This document shows, piece by piece, positions 44,517-54,206 of a stretch of 64,000 nucleotides of DNA (position 1 is the stretch's first letter; every line of letters begins with the position of its first letter). Origin of the DNA: Hydrangea macrophylla. Its lineage: Eukaryota > Streptophyta > Magnoliopsida > Cornales > Hydrangeaceae. The notes under the pieces are model-generated. The model was given only the letters and a program-made list of their open reading frames with translations. It did no database searches and was not told the DNA's origin. The DNA is taken from NCBI GenBank assembly GCA_033977485.1, contig CM066994.1, positions 12,650,001 through 12,714,000 on the forward strand. The letters run 5' to 3'. The translations under genes and the position numbers were made by a program.

Positions 44517-45845
44517 TGATCGGGAGAGAACAAATCCTATTTATACGCCTTAACGCGCGTTTGTTAGTACCTTTTTATCCTGTTTTTGTATGTTTTTACT
44601 TTATTTTCTATTTCCTGACAGGAGTTGGAAGAAATCAAGTATACGAGGCTAAACAAGGTGAAAAAGCAAGAAGAAAGAAGCTGAAAAAAGCCCTTCGCAC
44701 GCGCGATCTGCTCGCGCGAAATCCCAGAAATCGCTCGCGCGAGGTCCCAATATTGCGCTCACGCAGCTTGCGCGCACGACCAGTGCAAAAATGGAACTTG
44801 CGTATTTCACTCTATTGATGATTCCTACGTGAATGAAACTGCCTAATTACGTCCAGATTGCAAAATATAGCAGTTTTAGTGCGTTTCGGGTTAGGAAAGC
44901 TTCCAAAACTTCTTGTAAATCTATATATACCCTATTTTACTTCAATTTAAGGGTTAGACATTATTATACACATATACATACATCCATATACACTGAAATT
45001 CTAGCCATTGAAGAGGGAAAAGCAAGGAGAAGAAGAAGAAGACCAACGATTCCCATGGCCTCCTCCATCAACCTCTTGTCGTTCATCAATTCTATGGCCA
45101 ACTAAACCTAGATCTAGGGTTTCAATGAAACCTAGCCAAGTAATAGGGTTTTATTTATGTTTTTCTTTTAGTTTTATTATGTATGGATGACAATTACATG
45201 TTTCGAGGATTTTTATAAATAAATCAAACTTCTATTGATTAAATTGTTACTTTCAAATTCTATTTTTGTCTTAGATCTATTTTGACTGTGATGTGCTCAA
45301 TTATCTATATTTTCTGTGCTTGTATGAATTATTTACATGTAATGGTGCTTTATTGAATTGTGCTATCAAGTATCCGAATAGTCCATGCCTAGGTTAGATG
45401 GATTATGTCACAACCCTAGTTTAGTGTGGGATAATTCGTGCTAACCGAAGATGGATTATGTTGGTGCTTGAACCATAGTTATTTTCTTGACAGAGGAATT
45501 GGGCTTGTAGCTACAATTCCCCATTATCATCCAACTTAATAATCTAATTGAATGCATAAATATTCCTATTATGAAGCTAGTGGTGGATTTGCAATCCTAG
45601 GTTCCTTTAAACATATTTATAAAAACACTTTTAAATCGCTTTCATAATTTAGATTTAATTTCATTAGTTTCATTAATTTAATTAAAAATTCAAATCAAAA
45701 TCTCATTTTCATAATTAATTAGATTTAGGTTTTAAAAATAAGAGTTGTAGTATTCCAATCTCTGTGGGTTCGACCTTTGCTTTCACTAATACAAATCCTT
45801 AGAAAAGTAAACTACACTTTTTATATCTTGATTTTGACAACATCA
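44517..45845 (+). repeat. 5' LTR of element X
   Basis: TGATCGGGAGAG...ACATCA, 1329 bp by position of the primer-binding site. Its first 200 bp match the 3' LTR at 51605-51833. It includes CTCGCGCGA-type palindromes (about 44696-44785), a TATATATA box (44922-44929) and a leader. The 3' border is inferred from the TG...CA rule. Confidence 0.8.
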
Positions 45846-45850
45846 ATTTT

Positions 45851-45868
45851 TGGCGCCGTTGTCGGGGA
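45851..45868 (+). promoter_or_regulatory. Primer-binding site, tRNA-Asp type
   Basis: TGGCGCCGTTGTCGGGGA differs by one base from the tRNA-Asp-complementary site TGGCGCCGTTGCCGGGGA typical of Athila and Tat/Ogre elements. It lies 5 bp after the LTR end. Confidence 0.9.
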
Positions 45869-46321
45869 TTGCATTACTACCTTTAGTTTTGGAATCTTAG
45901 TTTAGTTAATTCGTAAATATTAGATTAGGTTTTCTCATTTCTCATTTTGTTTTGAGTCACTAACTGTTCTTTTTATTTTGTAGTTTCTCGAGTCATCAAA
46001 TTCTAACGTTTCCGGGAGGAATAGCTTAGCACATCAAAGGAGCTTACGAAAAAAAAACATAAATAAAATAAAATAAATTGCTTCTTGTGAAACTCGCTTT
46101 AAACCACTGTAAGTCAGGACGCTGTGACGCACTATTTGCATTAGTTTAGGGTTAATTGTACTGCATTAGCTAGGACACCCAGGGCGCTGGGAATTGACGT
46201 GGTCACTGCATTACAGGATAATTTACATGCATCACAGTAGTTGAATACTTGTTATCTTAGTTGCGTGATTGCTATTTGTTTTTTTTTTATTATTATTTGA
46301 GTCAGTTTTTGTTTTTAGTTT

Positions 46322-46972
46322 ATGTTTGGTACACGCTCAAGTAAACCGGAATTAAAACCTTGCAATCTTGAACTTGAACGCACATTAAGAGTTAACAAGT
46401 ATTCAAACATAACTTCTAGAACTAGGTTAAACATAGACGATGAATTAACTCTGAAACCATCGTCGTTGTTTGAGTCCGAAATACGTAGTACCCTTAAAAA
46501 CCTAAAGAAACCACACTTTATTAACGTAGAACCTATTCCAATGGCCGACATTGGAAATAATCAAAACAATGGAAATAACAATAATAACCCTAATATACCG
46601 TCACCTCCTCCGCTTAAAGATTATTTTATTCCTACGACTTACACACCACAGGCTGGTATCGAATTACCGGAGGCGACGGCATCTCACTTTGAGATAAAGT
46701 TGTCTACCATCTCGCTACTTCCTTCTTTCCATGGCCGTATAAATGAAGATCCATATCAGCACTTAGGGGATTTCCAAGATATATGCTCTACTTTAAAAAT
46801 CCAACATTTCACTGATGATGAATTAAAACTGCGTCTCTTCCCATTCTCTTTAAAGGATAAAGCGAAGTATTGGCTTCAATCACTTGGGCCAAACACGATT
46901 AAAACTTGGGAAGCCTTACACAAAGCATTTTTACAAAAGTTTTTCCCAATCACAAGAACTAATCAAATATGA
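46322..46972 (+). pseudogene. Element X gag, N-terminal part
   Basis: 216 residues; the retrotransposon gag domain begins near residue 100 (HFEIKLSTISLLPSFHGR, NEDPYQHLGDFQDICSTL, LRLFPFSLKDKAKYWLQSLG, TWEALHKAFLQKFFP). The frame ends at TGA 46970-46972 and gag continues in another frame from 46969, a frameshift. Gag would form the particle shell. The start is the first in-frame ATG, about 450 bp after the primer-binding site. Confidence 0.88.
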
Positions 46973-47793
46973 AAATCCATAACAAACTTTGTGATGCAAG
47001 ATGGGAATCACTTTACGACACGTGGGAAAAATTTAAAGAATTATTACGTTTCTGTCCACATCATCAGGTTCCTAAGTGGCAGTTGGTACAGGTCTTTTAC
47101 GAGGGACTTATTCCCTCAGTCCGTAATACCGTCGATGCCATTTGTGCGGGTACCTTCCTACACAAAAGCGCCGATGAGGCCTGGAAAATTTTTGAAACTT
47201 TAAGCGAGAACTCGATGCATCAGGCTGTGTCGGTACGTTCTGAGGGGTATCATCTGCAACCCAAACGTGAGGTAAAGTTTGAGTCAAGTCACTCAATAGA
47301 ATTTCAAGCACTATCTAAAAAACTTGACCGACTTTTAACAATGAACCAAACGACAGCCCCACCCGCTCATGAAGTATGTGCAATATGTTCCGATCTGTCA
47401 CATTCTATCCTCGCATGTCCATCGGCAAGTCAATTTCCAGAATTCGTGGAGCAACACATTAATTATATTCAACAATACCCACAAAATAATTATAATTCGA
47501 CTACTAATAATCCGGACGCGCCATGGAGAAACCATCCTAACTTATCGTGGAATAATAATAATAATAATCCTAATGAGGCGACTAATTTTCCTAATGCATA
47601 TCGACCTCAGTTTCAACCTAATCAATACCAACAACCGCCTCCTAATCCGAACCCTCCAAGGGGTAACATTTTTGAGGAAAAGGTGTTGGCGTCCCTTAAT
47701 AAAATCGAAACACAAGTACAGGCACAAGCACAAATAGTGCACTCACACACACACAATCCATTGCGAAGCTTGAATCCCAAATGGGACAACTAG
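46969..47793 (+). pseudogene. Element X gag, C-terminal part with zinc knuckle
   Basis: 274 residues continuing gag (SLYDTWEKFKELLRFCPHHQ, FYEGLIPSVRNTVDAICAGT, KSADEAWKIFETLSENS). A CX2CX4HX4C zinc knuckle (CAICSDLSHSILAC) lies at about residues 138-151, followed by an Asn/Pro-rich stretch. The end overlaps the next frame by 13 nt. The break from the first gag frame suggests decay rather than programmed shifting. Confidence 0.88.
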
Positions 47794-48776
47794 CTACTGC
47801 GGTGAGTCATAGAAACGAGGGGATGTTGCCTAGTCAAACAATTCAAAACCCTAAAGGACAATGCGAGGTTAAGGGGTCAAATGAGCAAGTAAACGTCGTC
47901 TCAACTAGGTTGAATACACGAGAGGAAGAGGTGATAGAAATTCTGAATGAGAATGTGATAGATATGAACATCAACTCTAATACAAAGAAGGGTAGGGATG
48001 TGAGCCAAAATAAGAAAGAAAAAGAAACGGCCCTGACTAATCATATACCGAAATTGCCCTTTCCACCTAATGTTGATGAACCATCAAATTTTCCAAAGAG
48101 ATGGTCAAAGGTTGAGGATATACTCGAGGTATTTAAACAAGTTAAAATCAATATTCCATTCCTCGATGCTATTAAAAAAATTCCCGCTTACGCTAAATGT
48201 CTTAAAGACCTATGCACTCAAAAACGTAAATTGCGTAGTCATACTCTAAAAAAGGTCGTTCTCACAAAAAAAGTAAGTTCTATTTTTCAACACTCACCTC
48301 CAAAGTATAAGGATCCTGGTACGCCAACTATTTCATGTGTCATAGGTGATACTATCATCCATAGGGCTCTCCTTGACTTAGGTGCGAGTGTTAATCTCTT
48401 ACCTTATCACGTTTATAAACAACTAGGACTGGGTGAACTTAAGCCTACGGCCGCTACTATTCAATTAGCGGATCGTTCTATTAAAGTACCTAGAGGAATC
48501 ATCGAGGACGTCTTAGTTAAAGTTGATCAATGTTTTTATCCTGTCGATTTTATGGTCCTTGACACTGAACCTGTCCTAGATGCTAGGAAGCACACCCCTG
48601 TTATTCTTGGTCGTCCATTCTTAGCCACCGCTAATGCGCGTGTCAATTGTCGAACGGGGGTGATGAAAGTGTCATTCGGGAATTTGAACTTAAAATTAAT
48701 CGTGTTTAACGTTGTCGATCAACCTCTCAAAGACGATGATTATCTATGTATAGAGGGTAGTGAGGTTATACGATAA
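47781..48776 (+). CDS. Element X aspartic protease region
   Basis: 331 residues. The retropepsin core is clear: active-site LLDLGASVNLLP (D at about residue 196), then VDFMVLDTEP and HTPVILGRPFLATANARV with the ILGRPFL flap-end block typical of Athila. It would cleave gag. It lies in a third frame relative to the gag pieces. The expected continuation into reverse transcriptase is missing; the frame stops at 48774-48776 shortly after the protease. Confidence 0.85.
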   Translation: MGQLATAVSHRNEGMLPSQTIQNPKGQCEVKGSNEQVNVVSTRLNTREEEVIEILNENVIDMNINSNTKKGRDVSQNKKEKETALTNHIPKLPFPPNVDEPSNFPKRWSKVEDILEVFKQVKINIPFLDAIKKIPAYAKCLKDLCTQKRKLRSHTLKKVVLTKKVSSIFQHSPPKYKDPGTPTISCVIGDTIIHRALLDLGASVNLLPYHVYKQLGLGELKPTAATIQLADRSIKVPRGIIEDVLVKVDQCFYPVDFMVLDTEPVLDARKHTPVILGRPFLATANARVNCRTGVMKVSFGNLNLKLIVFNVVDQPLKDDDYLCIEGSEVIR

Positions 48777-48800
48777 ATTGAACCTACTAATGCACTACAC

Positions 48801-49004
48801 ATGGGTAAGGAGAATAATATAGTGAGTATGAATGCAAATAACCTGGACCCTAACAGTGAATTTACTCGGAAGGTGAGAAATCATTGTGAACATGAGCAAG
48901 ATGAACTGTTAAATGAATTGACTCATAATGATGTTCTTTCTGCTTTCCACCGGAGTCTCCCTGATATCTTAAGAGGTTCACAGTCCGAGTTACGACATCC
49001 ATGA
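48801..49004 (+). other. Short frame after the protease
   Basis: 67 residues (MGKENNIVSMNANNLDPNSE...), no recognised domain. It occupies the place where RT would start and may be the joined ends left by loss of pol. Coding status is doubtful. Confidence 0.3.
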
Positions 49005-49212
49005 GTCTTGAGCTAGAACGGTCTAGCTAAAGACGTAAAAGATAGCGCTTCTTGGGAGGCAACCCAAGTTTTAATTCGTTTGTTTTAATGATTTTTGACT
49101 ATTTTTGGGTCATTTTGGTTTGTTTTTGAGTTTCTGGACAGGTTTGGGGGTTGGAGTAAAGTTATTTTTAATTTATATACATAAAATAGGTGAAATAAGA
49201 GAAAATACCATT

Positions 49213-49401
49213 CTCGCGCGCGCGGCACGCTCGCGCGAGACGTCGCTCACGCGGCCCGCTCGCGCGAGAATGTGCCTTAGTAAAATTTTTGTTTACTTTT
49301 TGTTTATAAGCTCTCAGGTTCTCCTCACGCCTTGATTCGCGGGCGCGAGGCTGTCTCGCTCACGCGAGATATTAAAAAAAAATTTGGGATTCGCTCGCGC
49401 G
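49213..49401. repeat. CTCGCGCGAG-type array in element X
   Basis: A cluster at 49213-49268 and further members at about 49336-49401. The 49213-49268 phrase aligns closely with 37641-37697 in the unrelated solo LTR. Confidence 0.88.
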
Positions 49402-51604
49402 ATCCCCCATTTTTCCTAATTTTTTTCTTTTGTTTTCTATATCCTTTTCCCCCACCTGTTTGAGTAGTTTTTACTTTTCTGTTTTTGTTTCTTAGGTCTT
49501 TTTAGATCGAGTTGTTTGTTATTTCGTACGTTCTGGTTATCCTTTCTTTCTTTTTATAGTTCATTTTCATGTTGTCTTCCTAGTGTTGTTAATTCTTATA
49601 GTTTAATTAATTTCGTTTAGTTTAGTTATAGTTTTTTTAGCTGCTTTTATTATTTTATTTGTTTGTTTTCTTTTATCAAGAAGTAACAGGTAACATTGAA
49701 CTTTATTTCCATATTCCTTTGTGTTCACCTGTTCTATGCTTGACAAGATCGAGGTAATAGCGTTCCTTTCTTACCTACTTTCCTTTCTTTTATTTTATTG
49801 TTTCATTCGGGACAATGAAAGGTTTAGGTTTGGGGGTATGCACTCACATGCACATTATATGCACCGATTTTTCAAAAAAATTTCAATACTTGTGCTTAAA
49901 TAAATGATGGTTACCGACGTTTTTGCAATATAAATTTGATACTTCTTGTTATAGTACTTGGATTGTTATAGAATGGTAAACAAGATAAGATGTGGTTAAA
50001 CATTTGCTGATGTCATGTTGAAACGTTTTAGGTCATGTATCATTTGAATCGTAGTTTTATATCATAGATTTGCACATAAACTTATGCACTACACGTAGTC
50101 GCTTGAATACATATTTGATGTGAACTATAATATGATTCGGATTTCTAGATAACACAAGGTGGAGACTAAACCCGGTGAGCTTTTGAGCCTATCTTTTCTT
50201 TTTAGAGGGTTATATACACATTGTGTTTATCGAATTTCATTTGAAATAAGCGCATTAACTCGTTGTTATAGTCTCATTATTCTTGTTTTGGTTGATAGTC
50301 AAGTAAAATATTTGCTACCATGCTAAATAATCTTCCGTTGTAACGTTGAAGAACCATATAATCATGGGACATGATTTTAGGCCTTCTTTGTTTACTGAAC
50401 GATAAATGATAAAAATTTCCTTAGTTCGCCCTTTGAGCCATTAAAATGCCATTTTTCTTTAATTATCATTATCCTGTTTTTGCTCCAATTTGGCCAACTT
50501 GGAGTTCACTACTGAAAGATTGATCACCTTTTAGTGGAGATAAGGCGATATGTTGATTGAGAAGAAGAAGAAAGTAAGATGATACTTAGGGTGGTTGCCT
50601 TGTTATTTATTGAATATTTGTTTCAAAAGCAATGAGGAGGATAAGGATTGAAGAAAAAAAAAAGAAGAAAAAAAAGAATAGAAAAAAAAGAAGAATAAGG
50701 TTGAAAAAAGAAAAAGAAAAAGAAATTAAAGTAAAGAAAAATATATGAAAAGATGAAAGTTGGTAGAAGAGATGAATGAAAGAAATCGAACATGCCTTAC
50801 AATGTCATTCTGAAACTACTTGATGAATCCTTTCTATCTTTTTTCATTTCCTGAGCCACGTTACAACCTTTGAAAAGTCCTATTTGATCCTAGGAACCAT
50901 GGTTTGGATATGTAAACGATGGAAGGGGGATTAAAATATGGTAACGATTAATTTTTCTTGACTGTTGGCATCCTATCCATGAGACTACTGTTCTTTCGTG
51001 TCATGCATCTTTTTCGAGTCATATGTGAGCGGTTTCTTGTTTTGAAAATATATTTCCTTTACTCACATATTTTAGAAAAATTACACCTGCTTCTGAGTGT
51101 TTCATTTGAGAGTGTAATTAACATTGCTAAATTAGTAGTCGAAGCATAGTTAGATGGTCATCCGAGTTATATTCCAAGTTCATGACATGGGCGTGTTCAT
51201 TTGACTACCATATCACACACGTGCAATTTTATGAGAAACTCTATTGATTTATACAATGCATGTGCTTGAGATTGTTTTTCACGTAGGTAGACGTTTGATT
51301 CCGTTTCTTCTTGTTCGTTATTCTATTTCGAATCATCGTTCTATGATAAGGAGTATTGAATTTTATTTTTCGTTTTAATAAACTTTTTAAATATATAATG
51401 AAATAAAGATGGTTGTGGGTGACTTGTTGATGAGAACCCTCACGAGACTTCACTCGTCCGACTAGGGACACCTAGGGTTTAAAAGGCTTGTTGCATATGC
51501 TAAATGCAATCGTGATCCATGCGAAAATGGAGTAGTATGTTATTAGAATTTTAATTTTTATTTTAGTTTTGCTCGAGGACTAGCAAAATGTAGGTTTGGG
51601 GGTG
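49402..51604 (+). other. Non-coding tail of element X
   Basis: No coding frame. It includes 'ggtttaggtttgggggtatg' (49820-49839), a polypurine stretch (about 50630-50750) and the final tract AGGTTTGGGGGTG (51592-51604) right before the 3' LTR. Position 49687 is where the tandem duplication starts. Confidence 0.7.
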
Positions 51605-51833
51605 TGATTGGGAGAGAATAAATCCTATTTGTACGCCTTAACGCGCGTTTGTTAGTACCTTTTTAACCTGTTTTTGTATGTTTTTACTTTATTTTCTATT
51701 TTCTGACAGGAGTTAGAAGAAATCAAGCATACCAGGCTAAACAGGGTGAAAAAGCAAGAAGAAAGAAGCTGAAAAAAGCCCTTCGCACGTGCAATCCGCT
51801 CGCGCGAAATTCCATAAATCGCTCATGCAATCC
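51605..51833 (+). repeat. 3' LTR of element X, first 229 bp
   Basis: TGATTGGGAGAG..., matching 44517-44745 of the 5' LTR with several differences. Cut at 51834 by the Tekay LTR. Confidence 0.88.
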
Positions 51834-54009
51834 TGTCACACCCGTTCCAGAAATTTATGGTTTTGAACATGCATTATTTGAGATTTTGAAATATTAATGT
51901 TTATTAATATTGGGTTGAGGTTGACTGTGGGTCAACGGTGAAGTGTCAGTAAGGACACGAGGAAATTGGTAATTGGGATTCTCATTGGCACGAGTAAATG
52001 ACATTTATATGATTTAAATGTTATTTGACTTATCTGGTATTCTATGAATAGTGAATTATAGCTGTGTAGTATAATTTCTGATAGTTTCGATATTGTTATA
52101 TATCATTTTTGAGAACTGTGGTGAGAACGTGAGTGATACGTTAATTAAAAAGGTAGGTTGCGTAGAGATTCCACAGAATATAGTTTTCGGACGTTATTTT
52201 GGACCCAAACAAAACCTAGTCGAAAACTTTTGAAATTTATAGTTTTCACTCGTAAAGTTATAAAATGGACGTGTGCGAAGTTTCATGGGTGAATGAGAAG
52301 TTTTGAGAAACTTGCGGGGAGGTAAACACAATTTTTGAGAAGTTTGCCTATAAATAGAAGTGGATGAGATTTCATTCTCATCCACAATTTTTATAAATAT
52401 CTAGAGAGAGGAGAGAGAAGGGAGATTTGGAGCCAACGGGCTTTGCGACGCCGATCGACGACCGTTCGTCTGTCAGATTTTCTCCAGATTTCAGATTTGA
52501 ACTCGTGGAGGTAAGATCTACGTTTTGATACCACATAGGTCATGTTTGGCCAATTTTTGTAAAGATCTTAATTTTAGACTTTTGGGAAAAACAGGTATAA
52601 ACTTGTAGGAATTGTCTCAAATTCGAAATCCGACGATTATTTAGCCTCCTAGTTGATCCTTCAAAGTTTGGGGGAAATCGCACGAGGTATGAAGTTCTAA
52701 CTTATGAAATATAGAGGAATACATGTTTTATATTTCGACGACGAAATTGAGATCCGGGCAAAATCCATGTGTTAATTGTAGGCCCGTTAATTATGCACGC
52801 GCTAATTTGTGAAAAGCATGTCTAAATTTACGCGAGCACATTAAGTTGTCTATGTGGGTCAAAGGGGAGTCTTATACAAATTCATGCCGGAGTAAGCTTC
52901 TCGATGTTTGAGAATTTAGTAGCGACGGCTACTGTGCATGGTTGATAGACTTGGACTTGCCATGGCACTTGTGGATACAATGGTTGATAGACTTGGACTT
53001 GCCATTGGTATCGCGGTTTAAGGCTTGGACTTGCCGCTACCGGATGAATGCGTATTTTTTTTCCCTAGAGACTATTGTATGATTTATGAGATTAAAGCAT
53101 GTTTTGTCATATATTGCATATGTTAGACTTGTACGCTCAACATATAGCTGAGCAGTGGAGATGTACTCCATTGCAGGTAAGAAGAAGGATAAGAAGAAGC
53201 GCGATGAGTGAGGCCGATGAACGCCGGGGATAACACTTGTATATGTTTTTGTTTTAAATCCTAAACTTGTGTAAGGATTTTGAATATTGTAAGATGTTGT
53301 AATAGAATCATGGATTAGTCCCGTAGTACCGAAATCTTGTAAATGAACGTCTGTATTTATGTTTTGCATGTTGGAATCAATTGTGGTTGATTTTGGTGTT
53401 GGATTAAGAAGCATGAGTTGTTAGGATTTACAACACAGGGCTGCTAGCAGGGGAGCAGTCGACTGGACCTAGGGTCAGTCGACTGGATCTCGTGTGTTTG
53501 AGACACTGTAAGTGAATAATAGAAAAGCAGTCGACTGGACCCCTTCATCAGTCGACTGAACCACTGTAGATTTTGGCTACTGCTTCTATTAATGGAAAAG
53601 CAGTCGACTGGATCCCCGTATCAGTCGACTGGATCCCTTTTGAGTAAGTTGCTTTTTTGGGTTCTGCTTAACCCAGTCGACTGGGCAGTCGACTGAACCT
53701 CTGTTGAGGATTTAGGGTTTTAGTTTCTGCCAGGCACAGTCGACTGAACCCTAGTACAGTCGACTGGGCAGTCGACTGAACCTCTGTATTTTGAAATGGA
53801 TTCTTGTGAACACTTTTGATTGAACAAAACTTCGTATAACTCCGATTTCAATGGATTTTACAAACTCAGAGGGTAATGTTCCCTAAGTTTTAAATACCCA
53901 GGGTTGTTTTGAAGTTCTTTCCGCTGCGTATAGTTATATTGTTGTTTGGATGAGCCTTGGTGGCATGCCACGTGTCCTATTTCCACGCGTAGTGGGATGG
54001 GTCGTGACA
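51834..54009 (+). repeat. 5' LTR of the Tekay-like element
   Basis: Contains TATAAATA (52349-52356), a leader with 'gtggaggtaag' (52505-52515) and 'attgcaggtaag' (53171-53182) splice-like sites, and the CAGTCGACTG array (53456-53778). Ends GTGACA. Confidence 0.93.
53456..53778. repeat. CAGTCGACTG array, Tekay 5' LTR
   Basis: Palindromes start at 53456, 53476, 53528, 53549, 53601, 53622, 53674, 53686, 53737, 53757 and 53769. Within groups the spacing is 20, 21, 21, 12, 20 and 12 bp. Groups repeat about every 52-73 bp. The same array occurs in the 3' LTR at 60384-60706. Confidence 0.95.
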
Positions 54010-54014
54010 TTTAT

Positions 54015-54026
54015 TGGTATCAGAGC
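54015..54026 (+). promoter_or_regulatory. Primer-binding site, initiator tRNA-Met type
   Basis: TGGTATCAGAGC starts 5 bp after the LTR end, the site used by most plant gypsy chromoviruses. Confidence 0.93.
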
Positions 54027-54206
54027 TAGAGGTAACAAAACTTTGGGATCGTTCGACGACGAGTGGAGTGTTGAGTGAATTGTCACATGTTTTAAATTTC
54101 ATTCATACATCTTAGAGATGTTTGATGCATATGGATGTTGTTCTACATACATGACATTGTTATTGTTGTACATGCATAGTGTTTATGCATTGCAAACTAC
54201 AGGATT

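Larger units (their letters stand above)
44517..51833 (+). mobile_element. Element X: Athila-like gag-protease retrotransposon without pol
   Basis: 5' LTR 44517-45845, primer-binding site 45851-45868, gag and protease frames 46322-48776, long non-coding tail, polypurine tract, then 3' LTR from 51605, interrupted at 51834 by the Tekay element. RT, RNase H and integrase are absent: after a short frame (48801-49004) comes 'cttcttgggaggcaaccc' (about 49049-49066), which in Athila elements follows the pol gene. X therefore depends on enzymes from elsewhere, like described TR-GAG elements. It interrupts the Y inverted repeat; the base run GTCTT (44512-44516) precedes it, and its other target copy lies outside the window. 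Confidence 0.85.

Noticed and set aside
49721..51149. Frames of about 60 residues repeated at 60861-62289
   Set aside because: Non-coding X tail. Their repetition is due to the tandem duplication, not to selection.
53456..53778. CRISPR-like array, from evenly spaced short repeats
   Set aside because: Repeats are 10-bp palindromes with spacers of 2-11 bp or larger irregular gaps, in a plant LTR; no cas genes.
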